DNA of 29,616 bases, from assembly GCA_036522815.1 (NCBI GenBank), contig DATDFC010000077.1, forward strand, positions 1 through 29,616, in the 5' to 3' direction. Position 1 is the first letter of the stretch. Every line of letters begins with the position of its first letter. The position numbers were made by a program, and so were the translations under genes. Origin of the DNA: AG41 sp036522815 (GTDB lineage Bacteria > Gemmatimonadota > Gemmatimonadetes > Gemmatimonadales > GWC2-71-9). The notes under the pieces were generated by a model. It did not search any database. It worked only from the letters and a program-made list of their open reading frames with translations, and had not been told where the DNA came from. Shown in pieces: positions 8,279-15,638 of this stretch.

Positions 8279-9736
8279 TTACAGGGAGTAGTTGGGCGCT
8301 TCCCGCGTGATCACGACGTCGTGCGGGTGCGACTCGCGCAGCCCCGCGGTGGTGACCTGGATGAATTCGGTCTCGGTGCGGAGCGCCTTGATGTCGCACA
8401 CGCCGCAGTACCCCATGCCGCTGCGCAGCCCGCCGGCCATCTGGAAGATCACGTCGGCCACGGGGCCCTTGTACGGCACCCGGCCCTCGATCCCTTCGGG
8501 CACGAGCTTCGAGGGCGAGACCTCGCCCTCCTGGAAGTAGCGGTCGGCGGAGCCCTCTTCCATGGCCCCGAGGCTGCCCATGCCGCGGATCACCTTGAAG
8601 CGCCGGCCTTCGAGCAGGAACGATTCACCCGGACTCTCTTCCGTGCCGGCGAGCATCGAGCCCATCATCACGCTTTCGGCGCCGGCGGCGAGCGCCTTCA
8701 CCACGTCGCCCGAGTACTTGATGCCACCGTCGGCGATCACGGGGACGTCGCCCGCGCCCCGCACCGCGTCGAGGATCGCGGTGATCTGGGGAACGCCGAC
8801 GCCCGTCACGACGCGGGTGGTGCAGATCGAGCCGGGACCCACGCCCACCTTCACCGCGTCCACGCCGCGCTCGACCAACGCCCGCGCCCCCGCCTCGGTC
8901 GCCACGTTGCCGCCCACCAGCTGCGCCTCGGGGAACGTCTCGCGCAGGCATTCGATCGTCTTGAGCACGCCCTCCGAGTGCCCGTGCGCCGAATCCACCA
9001 CGACCACGTCGCACCCCGCGTCGACCAGGGCGCGGGCCCGCGTCAGGGCGTCGGGAGCGCCCCCCACCGCCGCGGCGACGCACAGGCGGCCGTGCTCGTC
9101 CTTGTTGGCGTTGGGGAACTGGCGGCGCTTGAAGATGTCCTTGATGGTGATGAGCCCCTTCAGCACCCCGCGCTCGTCCACGACCGGGAGCTTCTCGATG
9201 CGGTGCTTGGCGAGGGTCTTCTCGGCTTCATCGAGGGTGGTCCCCACCGGCGCGGTCACCAGCCGGTCCTTCGTCATGGCGTCACGGATCGGGCGGTCGA
9301 GCTGGCGCTCGAACTGCAGGTCGCGGTTGGTGATGATGCCCACCAGGCGCCCGGCGTCGTCCACGATGGGCACGCCGGAGATGCGGAACCGCTCCATCAG
9401 GTGCACCGCTTCGCGCAACGGGCGGTCGGGGCCCAGGGTGATGGGGTGCAGGATCATCCCCGACTCGCTGCGCTTCACCCGGTCCACCTCGGCGGCCTGC
9501 CGGTCGACCGGCATGTTCTTGTGGATGACCCCGATGCCGCCCTCGCGTGCCATGGCGATCGCCATCTCCGATTCGGTGACGGTGTCCATGGCCGCGGCGA
9601 CGAGTGGAATGTGCAGGGAGAGCTTACGCGTGAAGCGGGAACGGGTGTCGACGTTGCGCGGATGGACGCTCGAGTGCCGCGGCACGAGCAGCACATCGTC
9701 GAATGTGAGGGCGACGGCCGGACGGAAGGTTCCCAT
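8279..9736 (-). CDS. guaB: inosine-5'-monophosphate dehydrogenase
   Basis: A 485-residue cytosolic enzyme that oxidises IMP to XMP with NAD, the committed step of guanine nucleotide synthesis. The N-terminal TFDDVLLVP begins the barrel, two CBS domains interrupt it at about residues 92-205, and the active-site loop GVGPGSICTTR places the catalytic cysteine at residue 305. The flap region and the SGMGYCG motif near residue 450 are present, and length is normal for bacteria. CBS domains normally bind adenine or guanine nucleotides and tune activity. It starts at an ATG eight bases after the DUF2281-type gene stop on the same strand, so the SH3, DUF2281 and guaB genes probably share a transcript. 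Confidence 0.98.
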   Translation of the reverse strand: MGTFRPAVALTFDDVLLVPRHSSVHPRNVDTRSRFTRKLSLHIPLVAAAMDTVTESEMAIAMAREGGIGVIHKNMPVDRQAAEVDRVKRSESGMILHPITLGPDRPLREAVHLMERFRISGVPIVDDAGRLVGIITNRDLQFERQLDRPIRDAMTKDRLVTAPVGTTLDEAEKTLAKHRIEKLPVVDERGVLKGLITIKDIFKRRQFPNANKDEHGRLCVAAAVGGAPDALTRARALVDAGCDVVVVDSAHGHSEGVLKTIECLRETFPEAQLVGGNVATEAGARALVERGVDAVKVGVGPGSICTTRVVTGVGVPQITAILDAVRGAGDVPVIADGGIKYSGDVVKALAAGAESVMMGSMLAGTEESPGESFLLEGRRFKVIRGMGSLGAMEEGSADRYFQEGEVSPSKLVPEGIEGRVPYKGPVADVIFQMAGGLRSGMGYCGVCDIKALRTETEFIQVTTAGLRESHPHDVVITREAPNYSL

Positions 9737-9744
9737 GGCGAAAG

Positions 9745-10080
9745 TTACTGGCCGGGTGGTGTTTCCTCAACCTTCTCTTTGTCGGCGGACTTTTTCGACG
9801 CCTCCTCGACCGCCGCCTTGCCGGCCGCGGCCACCTTCTCGAGCAGCTTGCCCGCTTTCCCGACCGCGTCCATCGTCCCCCGGATGATCGTCACCGGAAC
9901 GCGGCCGGCGCGCAGCGTGTCCTCGAGCGTCTCGGCGGCTCGCTGAAACGCCGGGGCGCCGGCCTGCCGCTCCGCGTACTTCGACTCGAGGAACTCGACG
10001 TAGTCGAGCACCTGGTACGCCTTCTCGTCGGGCAAGGTGTCGAGCTTCCGCAGCAGCCGATCGCGCAGGATGTCGTTCAT
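9745..10080 (-). CDS. DUF2281-like small protein
   Basis: A 111-residue protein. The first 35 residues (RDRLLRKLDTLPDEKAYQVLDYVEFLESKYAER) match the helical motif typical of DUF2281-type proteins, often seen in small regulatory or antitoxin-like proteins. The rest is a helical, Ala/Lys/Glu-rich tail, probably amphipathic. No toxin partner is adjacent, so an antitoxin role is not supported. Its ATG overlaps the stop of the SH3 gene by four bases (ATGA), indicating translational coupling, and guaB follows after eight bases. Function unknown. Confidence 0.75.
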   Translation of the reverse strand: MNDILRDRLLRKLDTLPDEKAYQVLDYVEFLESKYAERQAGAPAFQRAAETLEDTLRAGRVPVTIIRGTMDAVGKAGKLLEKVAAAGKAAVEEASKKSADKEKVEETPPGQ

Positions 10081-11159
10081 GGCAGGGTCTCGAGGCTGAT
10101 GAGGTCGAGCACCGGATTACCGAGGAACCGGGTGCGGCCGGTGCGCACGCGCGCCGTGACCTGGATGGTGGCGAGCGGCGCAAGGCTCTCCAGCTGGGGG
10201 CGCTTGGCCTCGGGCACGATCACGTACACGAACCCGTGCTCGGGCAGCGGCCCGCGCGCCAGGAAGTAGCGCGACCCGGTCGGGATCTCGGGACGCAGCT
10301 CGTCCGCCTGCTGCTCGGCGATGTACTGGAGCGTCCAGCGCAACACCTGTCCCGCGTAGCGCTGCGGGTCGGTACGGAGCTCGGCAGCCGTGATCCCCAT
10401 CAGGACGCCGGGCGGCGCGATCTCCAGGTCCGCGCTCTTCACCCAGCCCTCGAGCTCGACGCGCGTCCAGTCCCCCGAGCGCCCCAGCACGCGCAGCGGC
10501 GCCGACGGCGCCAACGTTCCCGCCGGCGCGCCCTCGGGCGCGCGATACAGCACCGTGCGGCGCGCGGACTCGACCCGGGACGGGTCTACGGGGGCGGAGG
10601 GACTGGGGCTCGTGTCGGGTGGGTTAACCCCGGGGCGTGGCCCCGGGGTTTCTGGACCCCCGGGCCGCCGGCCCGGGGTTAACCCACCCGTGTCCGAGTC
10701 CGCCGCCGGCCGCGAGGCCACCTGCGCCACCGCCTCGACGGCGGACTGCTCCACCCAGCCGGCGCGCAGCACATGCACCCAGTTCCCGGACGTCCCCTCG
10801 GCCACCTTGGTGAGCACGAACCCCTGCGGCAGCTTGCCGATCAGGGCGCCCGCCGGTGCCGACCGCAGGTTCTCCTCGGGCGCACGGGTGACGGCGAGGT
10901 CGTACCCGGCGCGCGGCGTCGGTCCGACCGAGGTCGCGAAGATCCAGCCCTCGAGCGTCACGCCCTGCCACGCGTCCTGCGACCCGCCACCCACCACGAT
11001 CGCGCCGCGCGCCAGGCGCGCGAGACGCTTGCCCCCGGGTTCCTGGAAGAACCAGGCCCCGTCGGTAGTGACGCGGAAACGCGCTTGGGCGGCGAGCGAC
11101 GGGCTGAGCGCGAGCGAGAACACAACTGGAAGGGCGCGGAGGGCCCGGCTAGATTGCAT
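10077..11159 (-). CDS. secreted SH3-domain protein
   Basis: A 360-residue exported protein. A signal peptide (residues 1-24, ending SLAAQ) is followed by two bacterial SH3-like modules at about 26-80 and 85-145, a Pro/Gly linker (about 150-195), a third SH3-like module (about 197-245, YRAPEG...WTRVELEGWVKSADLE) and a C-terminal beta-rich domain with no family I recognise. SH3b domains usually bind cell-wall or protein ligands, so a periplasmic scaffold role is likely. Residues about 157-182 are encoded by a 72-bp palindromic element inserted in frame (10617-10688). The ATG at 11159 is preceded by GGAGGGG only two bases away, closer than usual. The start lies 10 bp from the oppositely oriented gpmI start. 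Confidence 0.8.
   Translation of the reverse strand: MQSSRALRALPVVFSLALSPSLAAQARFRVTTDGAWFFQEPGGKRLARLARGAIVVGGGSQDAWQGVTLEGWIFATSVGPTPRAGYDLAVTRAPEENLRSAPAGALIGKLPQGFVLTKVAEGTSGNWVHVLRAGWVEQSAVEAVAQVASRPAADSDTGGLTPGRRPGGPETPGPRPGVNPPDTSPSPSAPVDPSRVESARRTVLYRAPEGAPAGTLAPSAPLRVLGRSGDWTRVELEGWVKSADLEIAPPGVLMGITAAELRTDPQRYAGQVLRWTLQYIAEQQADELRPEIPTGSRYFLARGPLPEHGFVYVIVPEAKRPQLESLAPLATIQVTARVRTGRTRFLGNPVLDLISLETLP
10617..10688. repeat. in-frame palindromic element with flanking 6-bp direct repeats
   Basis: The ends gggtgggttaaccccgg (10617-10633) and its exact reverse complement (10673-10689) form 17-bp perfect arms. Inside are two smaller hairpins: 10626-10650 (11-bp arms, 3-base loop) and 10658-10678 (8-bp arms). 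The hexamer cgtgtc occurs at 10611-10616 and again at 10689-10694, like a target-site duplication. Element plus one hexamer is 78 bp, exactly 26 codons, so the reading frame of the host gene is kept. Confidence 0.85.
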
Positions 11160-11169
11160 CCCCTCCAAT

Positions 11170-12711
11170 ATGGCAAAGACGGGTGGGCCGCGCACCCCGG
11201 TCGTCCTGATCGTGCTCGACGGCTGGGGCTTTCGTCCCGGCCGCGAGGGCAACGCCGTCGAGCTCGGTGACACGCCCGTCTGGCATCGCCTCTGGGCCAA
11301 GGCGCCTCGCACGCTCCTCAACGCGTCCGGACTCCCCGTGGGACTTCCCGACGGACAGATCGGCAACAGCGAGGTGGGTCACCTGAACCTCGGCGCCGGC
11401 CGCGTGGTCCCGCAGGACATCGTGCGCATCTCGCAGGCCATCCAGTCCGGCGAGTTCTTCCGCCTGCCGCCGCTCATCGAGCTGTGTGCACGAACACGAC
11501 AGCGCGGCGGCACGCTGCACCTCATCGGGCTGATCGGGACCGGCGGGGTCCATGCGTTAGACCAGCATCTCCTCGCGGCCGTCGAGCTCGGGAGGCGACA
11601 CGAGCTGCCCGTGGCGATCCACGCCTGGCTCGACGGTCGGGACACGCCGCCGCAGTCGGGCCTCGGCTTCATGGAGGAGCTGCTGGAGGAACTGCGGCGG
11701 TCGGGCGGTCGGGCGGTCGTGTCAACGGTGGTCGGCCGCTACTACGCCATGGACCGCGATAAGCGCTGGGAGCGCACCAAGCTCGCGTACGATGCGATGG
11801 TGCACGGCGTGGGAGCGGCCGCCCCGGACGCCGTGAGCGCGATCCGGGCCGCTTATGAGGCGGGCGAGACCGACGAGTTCGTGAAGCCACGGGTGATCGC
11901 CGGAACGCCCCGAATCCGGTCGGGCGACGGCGTGTTCTGCTTCAACTTCCGCGCCGACCGCATGCGCCAGATGGTGCGCGCGCTGGCGGTGGATGGCTTC
12001 GACGGGTTCGACACCGGCGTGCGGCCCAAGGTGGATCTCGTGACGATGACGCAGTACGACGAGACCTTCCCGTTTCCCATGGCCTTCGGGCCGATGGTGT
12101 TGTCGCAAATCGTGGCGCAGGTGCTGTCGGAGCGCGGCAAGACTATGTTTCGCACCGCCGAGACCGAGAAGTACGCCCATGTCACCTACTTCTTCAACGG
12201 CGGGGTCGAGACGCCGTACCCGGGAGAGGAGCGGCTGCTCGTTCCTTCCCAGAAGGTCGCGACCTACGACCTGATGCCCGAAATGAGCGCGCCCGGCGTA
12301 ACGGACGTGCTGTGCAAGGCGATCGAGGCGGGGCAACACGACTTCATTCTCTGCAACTACGCGAACGGAGACATGGTGGGCCATTCCGGGGTATTACGCG
12401 CGGCCGTGGCGGCTGTGGAGACGGTGGATCACTGCCTCGAGCGGGTGGTCCAGAGCGCCGAGCGGCGCGGGGCCACGCTGCTCGTGACCGCCGACCACGG
12501 CAACTGCGAATTGATGATCGATCCCACCACGGGGGGCCCGCACACGGCGCACACGACCAATCCCGTCCCCTTCCTTATCGTGGGCGACGATGTCCGGGGC
12601 CCGCTGCGGCACGGCGGTGCCCTGTGCGATGTGGGCCCGACGCTGCTCCACATGCTCGGCATCGAGCCGCCCGCGGAGATGACGGGGCGGGATCTGCGGG
12701 AGACCGACTGA
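11170..12711 (+). CDS. gpmI: 2,3-bisphosphoglycerate-independent phosphoglycerate mutase
   Basis: A 513-residue cytosolic, metal-dependent enzyme interconverting 3- and 2-phosphoglycerate in glycolysis and gluconeogenesis. It belongs to the alkaline-phosphatase superfamily: VVLIVLDGWGFR supplies the first metal ligand (Asp17), GNSEVGH carries the catalytic serine (Ser67), and the late motifs YANGDMVGHSG, TADHGNCELM and HTTNPVPF supply the remaining metal ligands. Length is typical. The frame remains open upstream to 10390, but homology begins at this ATG. No Shine-Dalgarno is visible, and the start of the divergent SH3 gene is only 10 bp away, so initiation may be leaderless. It heads the plus-strand gene run. 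Confidence 0.97.
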   Translation: MAKTGGPRTPVVLIVLDGWGFRPGREGNAVELGDTPVWHRLWAKAPRTLLNASGLPVGLPDGQIGNSEVGHLNLGAGRVVPQDIVRISQAIQSGEFFRLPPLIELCARTRQRGGTLHLIGLIGTGGVHALDQHLLAAVELGRRHELPVAIHAWLDGRDTPPQSGLGFMEELLEELRRSGGRAVVSTVVGRYYAMDRDKRWERTKLAYDAMVHGVGAAAPDAVSAIRAAYEAGETDEFVKPRVIAGTPRIRSGDGVFCFNFRADRMRQMVRALAVDGFDGFDTGVRPKVDLVTMTQYDETFPFPMAFGPMVLSQIVAQVLSERGKTMFRTAETEKYAHVTYFFNGGVETPYPGEERLLVPSQKVATYDLMPEMSAPGVTDVLCKAIEAGQHDFILCNYANGDMVGHSGVLRAAVAAVETVDHCLERVVQSAERRGATLLVTADHGNCELMIDPTTGGPHTAHTTNPVPFLIVGDDVRGPLRHGGALCDVGPTLLHMLGIEPPAEMTGRDLRETD

Positions 12712-13427
12712 TGGGCGGAATGTGCGAAAGTTGGAAGGTGGGAAGGTGGATCCTCCTGGGACTGTCGCTTTCCCACGTTCCAACCTTCCCGCTGTCCGCC
12801 CAAGTCGGCTACGATCCCGCTCACTCTCCCTACCACGACACCCCCCGCGGCGCGGTATGGGCCCTGAGTGTCGGGTACTTGGGGGGGAGCCGGGGGGAAG
12901 TCGGGGTAGGTCCCGCGGACGGTCTGACCGGCGCGTTGCGCTACGAAGTGCCGTTCGGCGCGGTGGGCGCCTCGCTTGGCCTGGCGTACGCCCGCACGTC
13001 GCGTTTCGTCGAGGACTACACCAAAGACTCGACGTCGCGCAGAACCGGGCCGTTCAACGACCCCGTCGTGCTCGCCGACGCGGGGCTCCAGCTCGTGCTC
13101 ACCGGGCGGAAGACGTGGCATCGTTTCGCCCCGTTCATCGGCGGCGCGCTCGGCGTCGCGATCGGTGGCGCGCTGGCGCAGGACACCAGCGGCTACCGCT
13201 TCGGGACCAAGATCACGCTCGCCCCCAACGCCGGCGTGCGCTGGTATCCGACGCGACGCATCTCCGTGCGCGGCGACTTCCGCCTGCTGCTCTGGAAGCT
13301 CCATTATCCGCTCTCCTACAAGGTGCCGAACAAGTTCGATAACAGCACCGTCCTGCCCGCCACCGCGGCGCTCGACCAGTGGACGGCACACCCGTGGGCC
13401 ACGATCGGCGTGGGATGGATTTTCTAG
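12711..13427 (+). CDS. outer-membrane beta-barrel-like protein, unknown function
   Basis: A 238-residue exported protein. Its ATG overlaps the gpmI stop (TGATG). The leader runs to LSA at residue 30, then the mature part starts about QVGYDP. It contains alternating-residue strands such as GALRYEVPFGAVGASLGLAYART, FIGGALGVAIGG and VRWYPTRRISVRGDFRLLLW, and ends in the aromatic strand IGVGWIF, all typical of small outer-membrane barrels. I do not recognise a specific family. The entire leader is encoded inside an inverted repeat (12713-12801). A second ATG at 12720 is an alternative start. The 3' end overlaps the transporter permease gene by 13 bp. Confidence 0.75.
   Translation: MGGMCESWKVGRWILLGLSLSHVPTFPLSAQVGYDPAHSPYHDTPRGAVWALSVGYLGGSRGEVGVGPADGLTGALRYEVPFGAVGASLGLAYARTSRFVEDYTKDSTSRRTGPFNDPVVLADAGLQLVLTGRKTWHRFAPFIGGALGVAIGGALAQDTSGYRFGTKITLAPNAGVRWYPTRRISVRGDFRLLLWKLHYPLSYKVPNKFDNSTVLPATAALDQWTAHPWATIGVGWIF
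12713..12801. repeat. inverted repeat encoding a signal peptide
   Basis: The arms gttggaaggtgggaagg (12730-12746) and the complement of 12768-12784 match at 15 of 17 positions, and outer heptamers gggcgga (12713-12719) and tccgccc (12795-12801) pair perfectly. The element begins at the third base of the ATG and ends at the leader/mature boundary of the barrel protein. Confidence 0.78.
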
Positions 13428-14110
13428 CGGAGGGATTCCGGCGCGCCTTCGCGCTGCTGTTTTCGGGTGACGCCGAGGTCTACGGCATCGCCCTGCTCAC
13501 GCTCAAGATCGGCATCATCGCGACAGTGCTGGCGTGCGGACTCGGCATACCGCTCGGGTTCGTGCTCGCCACGCGCCCCTTCTGGGGCCGACGCGCGGCG
13601 CTCACCGTGGTGAACACCGCCCTCGCGTTCCCGACGGTGGTGCTGGGGCTGTTGCTGTACGGCCTGCTCTCGCGGCGAGGGCCCCTCGGCGCCGTGGGAT
13701 GGCTGTACACCTGGCAAGCGATCGCGCTGGGCGACGTGCTCCTCGCCCTGCCGATCGCCGCCGCGCTGGCCGCCGCCGCGGTCCAGGGGGTGGATCCCCG
13801 CATCCGCCGCACCGCCGAAACGCTGGGCGCCGGACGCTGGCGCAGCGCGTGGACGGTAGCGCGCGAGGCGCGCTTCGCGCTCGCCGCGGTGATCACGACC
13901 GCGTTCGGCCACGTGGTGGCCGAGATCGGCTCCGCCATGACCGTGGGCGGAAACATCCGGGGCCAGACCCGCACCCTCACCACCGCGGTCGCCCTGTACA
14001 CGAGCCAGGGCGACTTCGGCCTGGCGCTGGCGCTCGGCCTCATCCTGCTGCTGCTCGCCCTGCTGGTGAACGTCGCGCTGCAGACGCTCCAGGGCCGCGG
14101 CCATGCTTGA
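13415..14110 (+). CDS. tupB: tungstate/molybdate-type ABC transporter permease
   Basis: A 231-residue inner-membrane protein with five or six helices, forming the translocation channel of an oxyanion importer. The coupling region DPRIRRTAETLGAGRWRSAW is at about 129-148, and the strongly conserved block FGHVVAEIGSAMTVGGNI, then TRTLTTAVALYTSQGDFG near the C-terminus, is the signature of TupB-like tungstate permeases. Length fits TupB (about 230). It overlaps the upstream barrel gene by 13 bp and the ATPase gene by 8 bp. The frame opens earlier, but the ATG at 13415 gives the family length. No periplasmic binding protein (TupA) is present in the window. Tungstate versus molybdate cannot be settled from sequence. 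Confidence 0.88.
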   Translation: MDFLAEGFRRAFALLFSGDAEVYGIALLTLKIGIIATVLACGLGIPLGFVLATRPFWGRRAALTVVNTALAFPTVVLGLLLYGLLSRRGPLGAVGWLYTWQAIALGDVLLALPIAAALAAAAVQGVDPRIRRTAETLGAGRWRSAWTVAREARFALAAVITTAFGHVVAEIGSAMTVGGNIRGQTRTLTTAVALYTSQGDFGLALALGLILLLLALLVNVALQTLQGRGHA

Positions 14111-15101
14111 GCTCGTGGGCGTGCGACATGAGTACGACGGCCGCGTCGTGCTCGACCTCGCGCGGTTCGCCGTCGCTCCCGGGGCCGCCGTCGCGGTGGT
14201 CGGCCCGAACGGCTCGGGCAAGAGCACGCTGCTGCGGCTGCTCGCCCTGCTCGAGCGTCCCACGGCAGGCCGGGTGCTGCTCGATGGCGCGGCGGTGACC
14301 CCGGGCGGCGCCGCGCGCCGCCACGTGACGCTGGTGGAGCAGCGACCGATCCTGTTCCGGGCGACCGTCCGTGAGAATCTGGAGTTCGGGCTGCAGGTGA
14401 GAGGAATCAGACGCACAGAGGTGAACAAACGGATCGAGACCGTCGCCGCGCGGCTCGCCATCACACCGCTGCTCAGCCGCCGGCGGCACGAGCTGTCGGA
14501 CGGCGAGGTGCAGCGCGTGGCGGTGGCGCGGGCGCTCGCCGTCGAACCGGACGTGCTGCTCTTGGACGAGCCCGCGAGCTCGGCCGATCGGGCCGCGGCG
14601 CTCATGCTGTACGGCGCGCTCGCCGAGGAGCGGGCCCGGCGCCCGATGGCCGTATGCCTCGCGTCGCACCAGCTGGAGGACGCGTACCGCTGGGCGGACG
14701 ATGTGCGCGCCCTGGCCGACGGCCGCCTCTCCCCCGTGACGCCCGAAAACCTGTTCCGCGTGGAACTGATGACCGCCGAGAGCGGCGACCTGAAACGCGC
14801 CTGTGTGGGGACCGTCGAGATTGCCGCGATGACCGACAAGATCGGTCCCGCGATCCTCGCCGTGCCGCCCACCGACATCTTCGTCAGCCGTGAGCCGCTC
14901 GCCTCCTCGGCGCGTAACACTTTCCAGGGCCGGGTCACCGGCCTGGCTCGCCGGCGTTCAGGAGACGGTGTCCACGTCACCGCCGACGTGGGAGTGGAGC
15001 TCGTCGCGGTCGTCAGCGAGGAGGCGCTGCGTGACCTGGCGCTCGCGCCCGGCAGTCACGTCGTGTTCTCCTTCAAGGCGAGCGCGGTGCGCGTGTTCTA
15101 G
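14103..15101 (+). CDS. tupC: tungstate/molybdate ABC transporter ATPase with C-terminal MOP/TOBE domain
   Basis: A 332-residue ATPase that powers the permease encoded just upstream (8-bp overlap). Walker A GPNGSGKST is at 34-42, the Q-loop Gln at 80, the signature LSDGE at 131-135 (Asp in place of the usual second Gly), Walker B VLLLDEP at 151-157, and the switch His at 189. Residues about 255-332 include FQGRVTGL, HVTADVGVELVAVVS and VVFSFKASAVRVF, a MOP/TOBE-like domain that binds molybdate or tungstate and is characteristic of ModC-type ATPases. Its presence supports an oxyanion substrate. It ends two bases before the next gene. Confidence 0.9.
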   Translation: MLELVGVRHEYDGRVVLDLARFAVAPGAAVAVVGPNGSGKSTLLRLLALLERPTAGRVLLDGAAVTPGGAARRHVTLVEQRPILFRATVRENLEFGLQVRGIRRTEVNKRIETVAARLAITPLLSRRRHELSDGEVQRVAVARALAVEPDVLLLDEPASSADRAAALMLYGALAEERARRPMAVCLASHQLEDAYRWADDVRALADGRLSPVTPENLFRVELMTAESGDLKRACVGTVEIAAMTDKIGPAILAVPPTDIFVSREPLASSARNTFQGRVTGLARRRSGDGVHVTADVGVELVAVVSEEALRDLALAPGSHVVFSFKASAVRVF

Positions 15102-15103
15102 CG

Positions 15104-15523
15104 ATGCCGACCAGCTATCTTACGCGTATCGTTGAGTTTACGGCGACGCACCGCATCCAGCGGGCCGATTGGAGCGCGGACCGGAATGCGGCCGAGTTCG
15201 GAAAGGCGGCGACGGATCATCCCCACCGTTATCAGGTGCGCGTGACGATCCGAGGGACCCTCGAGCCGGAACGGAAGGGCGTGGTGAACCTCGGCGAGCT
15301 GGATCGGGTGTTGCGCGACGAAATTACGGCGCGGCTCGACGGCAAAGTGATCAACGACGCTGTCCCCGAGTTCGCTGCGGGCCGCCGCCTCGCGACCGGG
15401 GAGGCCCTGGCCGTTTATTTCTGGGAGCGCATCGCCCCGCGCGTGCCGTCGGGTGCGACGCTGCATGCGGTGCGGGTGCAGGAGGGGCCACATATCTATT
15501 CGGAATACTTCGGTGAAGCGTGA
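15104..15523 (+). CDS. 6-pyruvoyltetrahydropterin synthase family protein (QueD/PTPS-like)
   Basis: A 139-residue protein of the T-fold PTPS/QueD family. The zinc-binding histidines are visible as His16 (ATHRIQR) and His39/His41 (DHPHRYQVRV). The C-terminal VRVQEGPHIYSEYF occupies the position of the usual V-x-E-T segment that binds the pterin (Glu127). Canonical enzymes have a catalytic Cys four residues before the HxH pair; here Ala35 occupies that place, so a standard QueD reaction is doubtful. It may act on a related pterin or belong to a PTPS-III-like subgroup in folate synthesis. Its position among molybdopterin genes is suggestive but does not prove a cofactor role. The start is two bases after the ATPase gene. 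Confidence 0.8.
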   Translation: MPTSYLTRIVEFTATHRIQRADWSADRNAAEFGKAATDHPHRYQVRVTIRGTLEPERKGVVNLGELDRVLRDEITARLDGKVINDAVPEFAAGRRLATGEALAVYFWERIAPRVPSGATLHAVRVQEGPHIYSEYFGEA

Positions 15524-15531
15524 ATCTCTAA

Positions 15532-15606
15532 CTAACCCCGGGCGCAAGCCCGGGGACTCCCCGAAGCCCGAGCCCCCGGGAACCCCGGGCTTGCGCCCGG
15601 GGTCAG
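15532..15606. repeat. GC palindrome pair preceding fdhD
   Basis: Two 20-bp words, 15536-15555 and 15583-15602, are exact reverse complements, and each is itself nearly palindromic (ccccgggc-ttgc-gcccgggg type). The second word plus five further bases, 15583-15607, recurs exactly at 22083-22107 inside the ETF:quinone oxidoreductase gene. The element fills the gap between the PTPS-like stop (15523) and the fdhD ATG (15639) and is open in the fdhD frame. Confidence 0.85.
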
Positions 15607-15638
15607 TTCCCCCCGCCCCCGGCTCCCGCCGCGGCCGC

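Noticed and set aside
8111..9946. 611-codon plus-strand frame antisense to guaB
   Set aside because: guaB is certain on the minus strand; the antisense frame is a His/Arg-rich shadow.
9745..10080. DUF2281-like protein as an antitoxin
   Set aside because: No toxin-like gene is adjacent; neighbours are an SH3 protein and guaB.
10390..11169. Upstream extension of the gpmI frame
   Set aside because: The 260 extra codons lie antisense to the SH3 gene and family homology starts at the ATG at 11170.
13424..14980. 518-codon minus-strand frame over the transporter genes
   Set aside because: Shadow frame; the plus-strand ABC permease and ATPase have full motifs.
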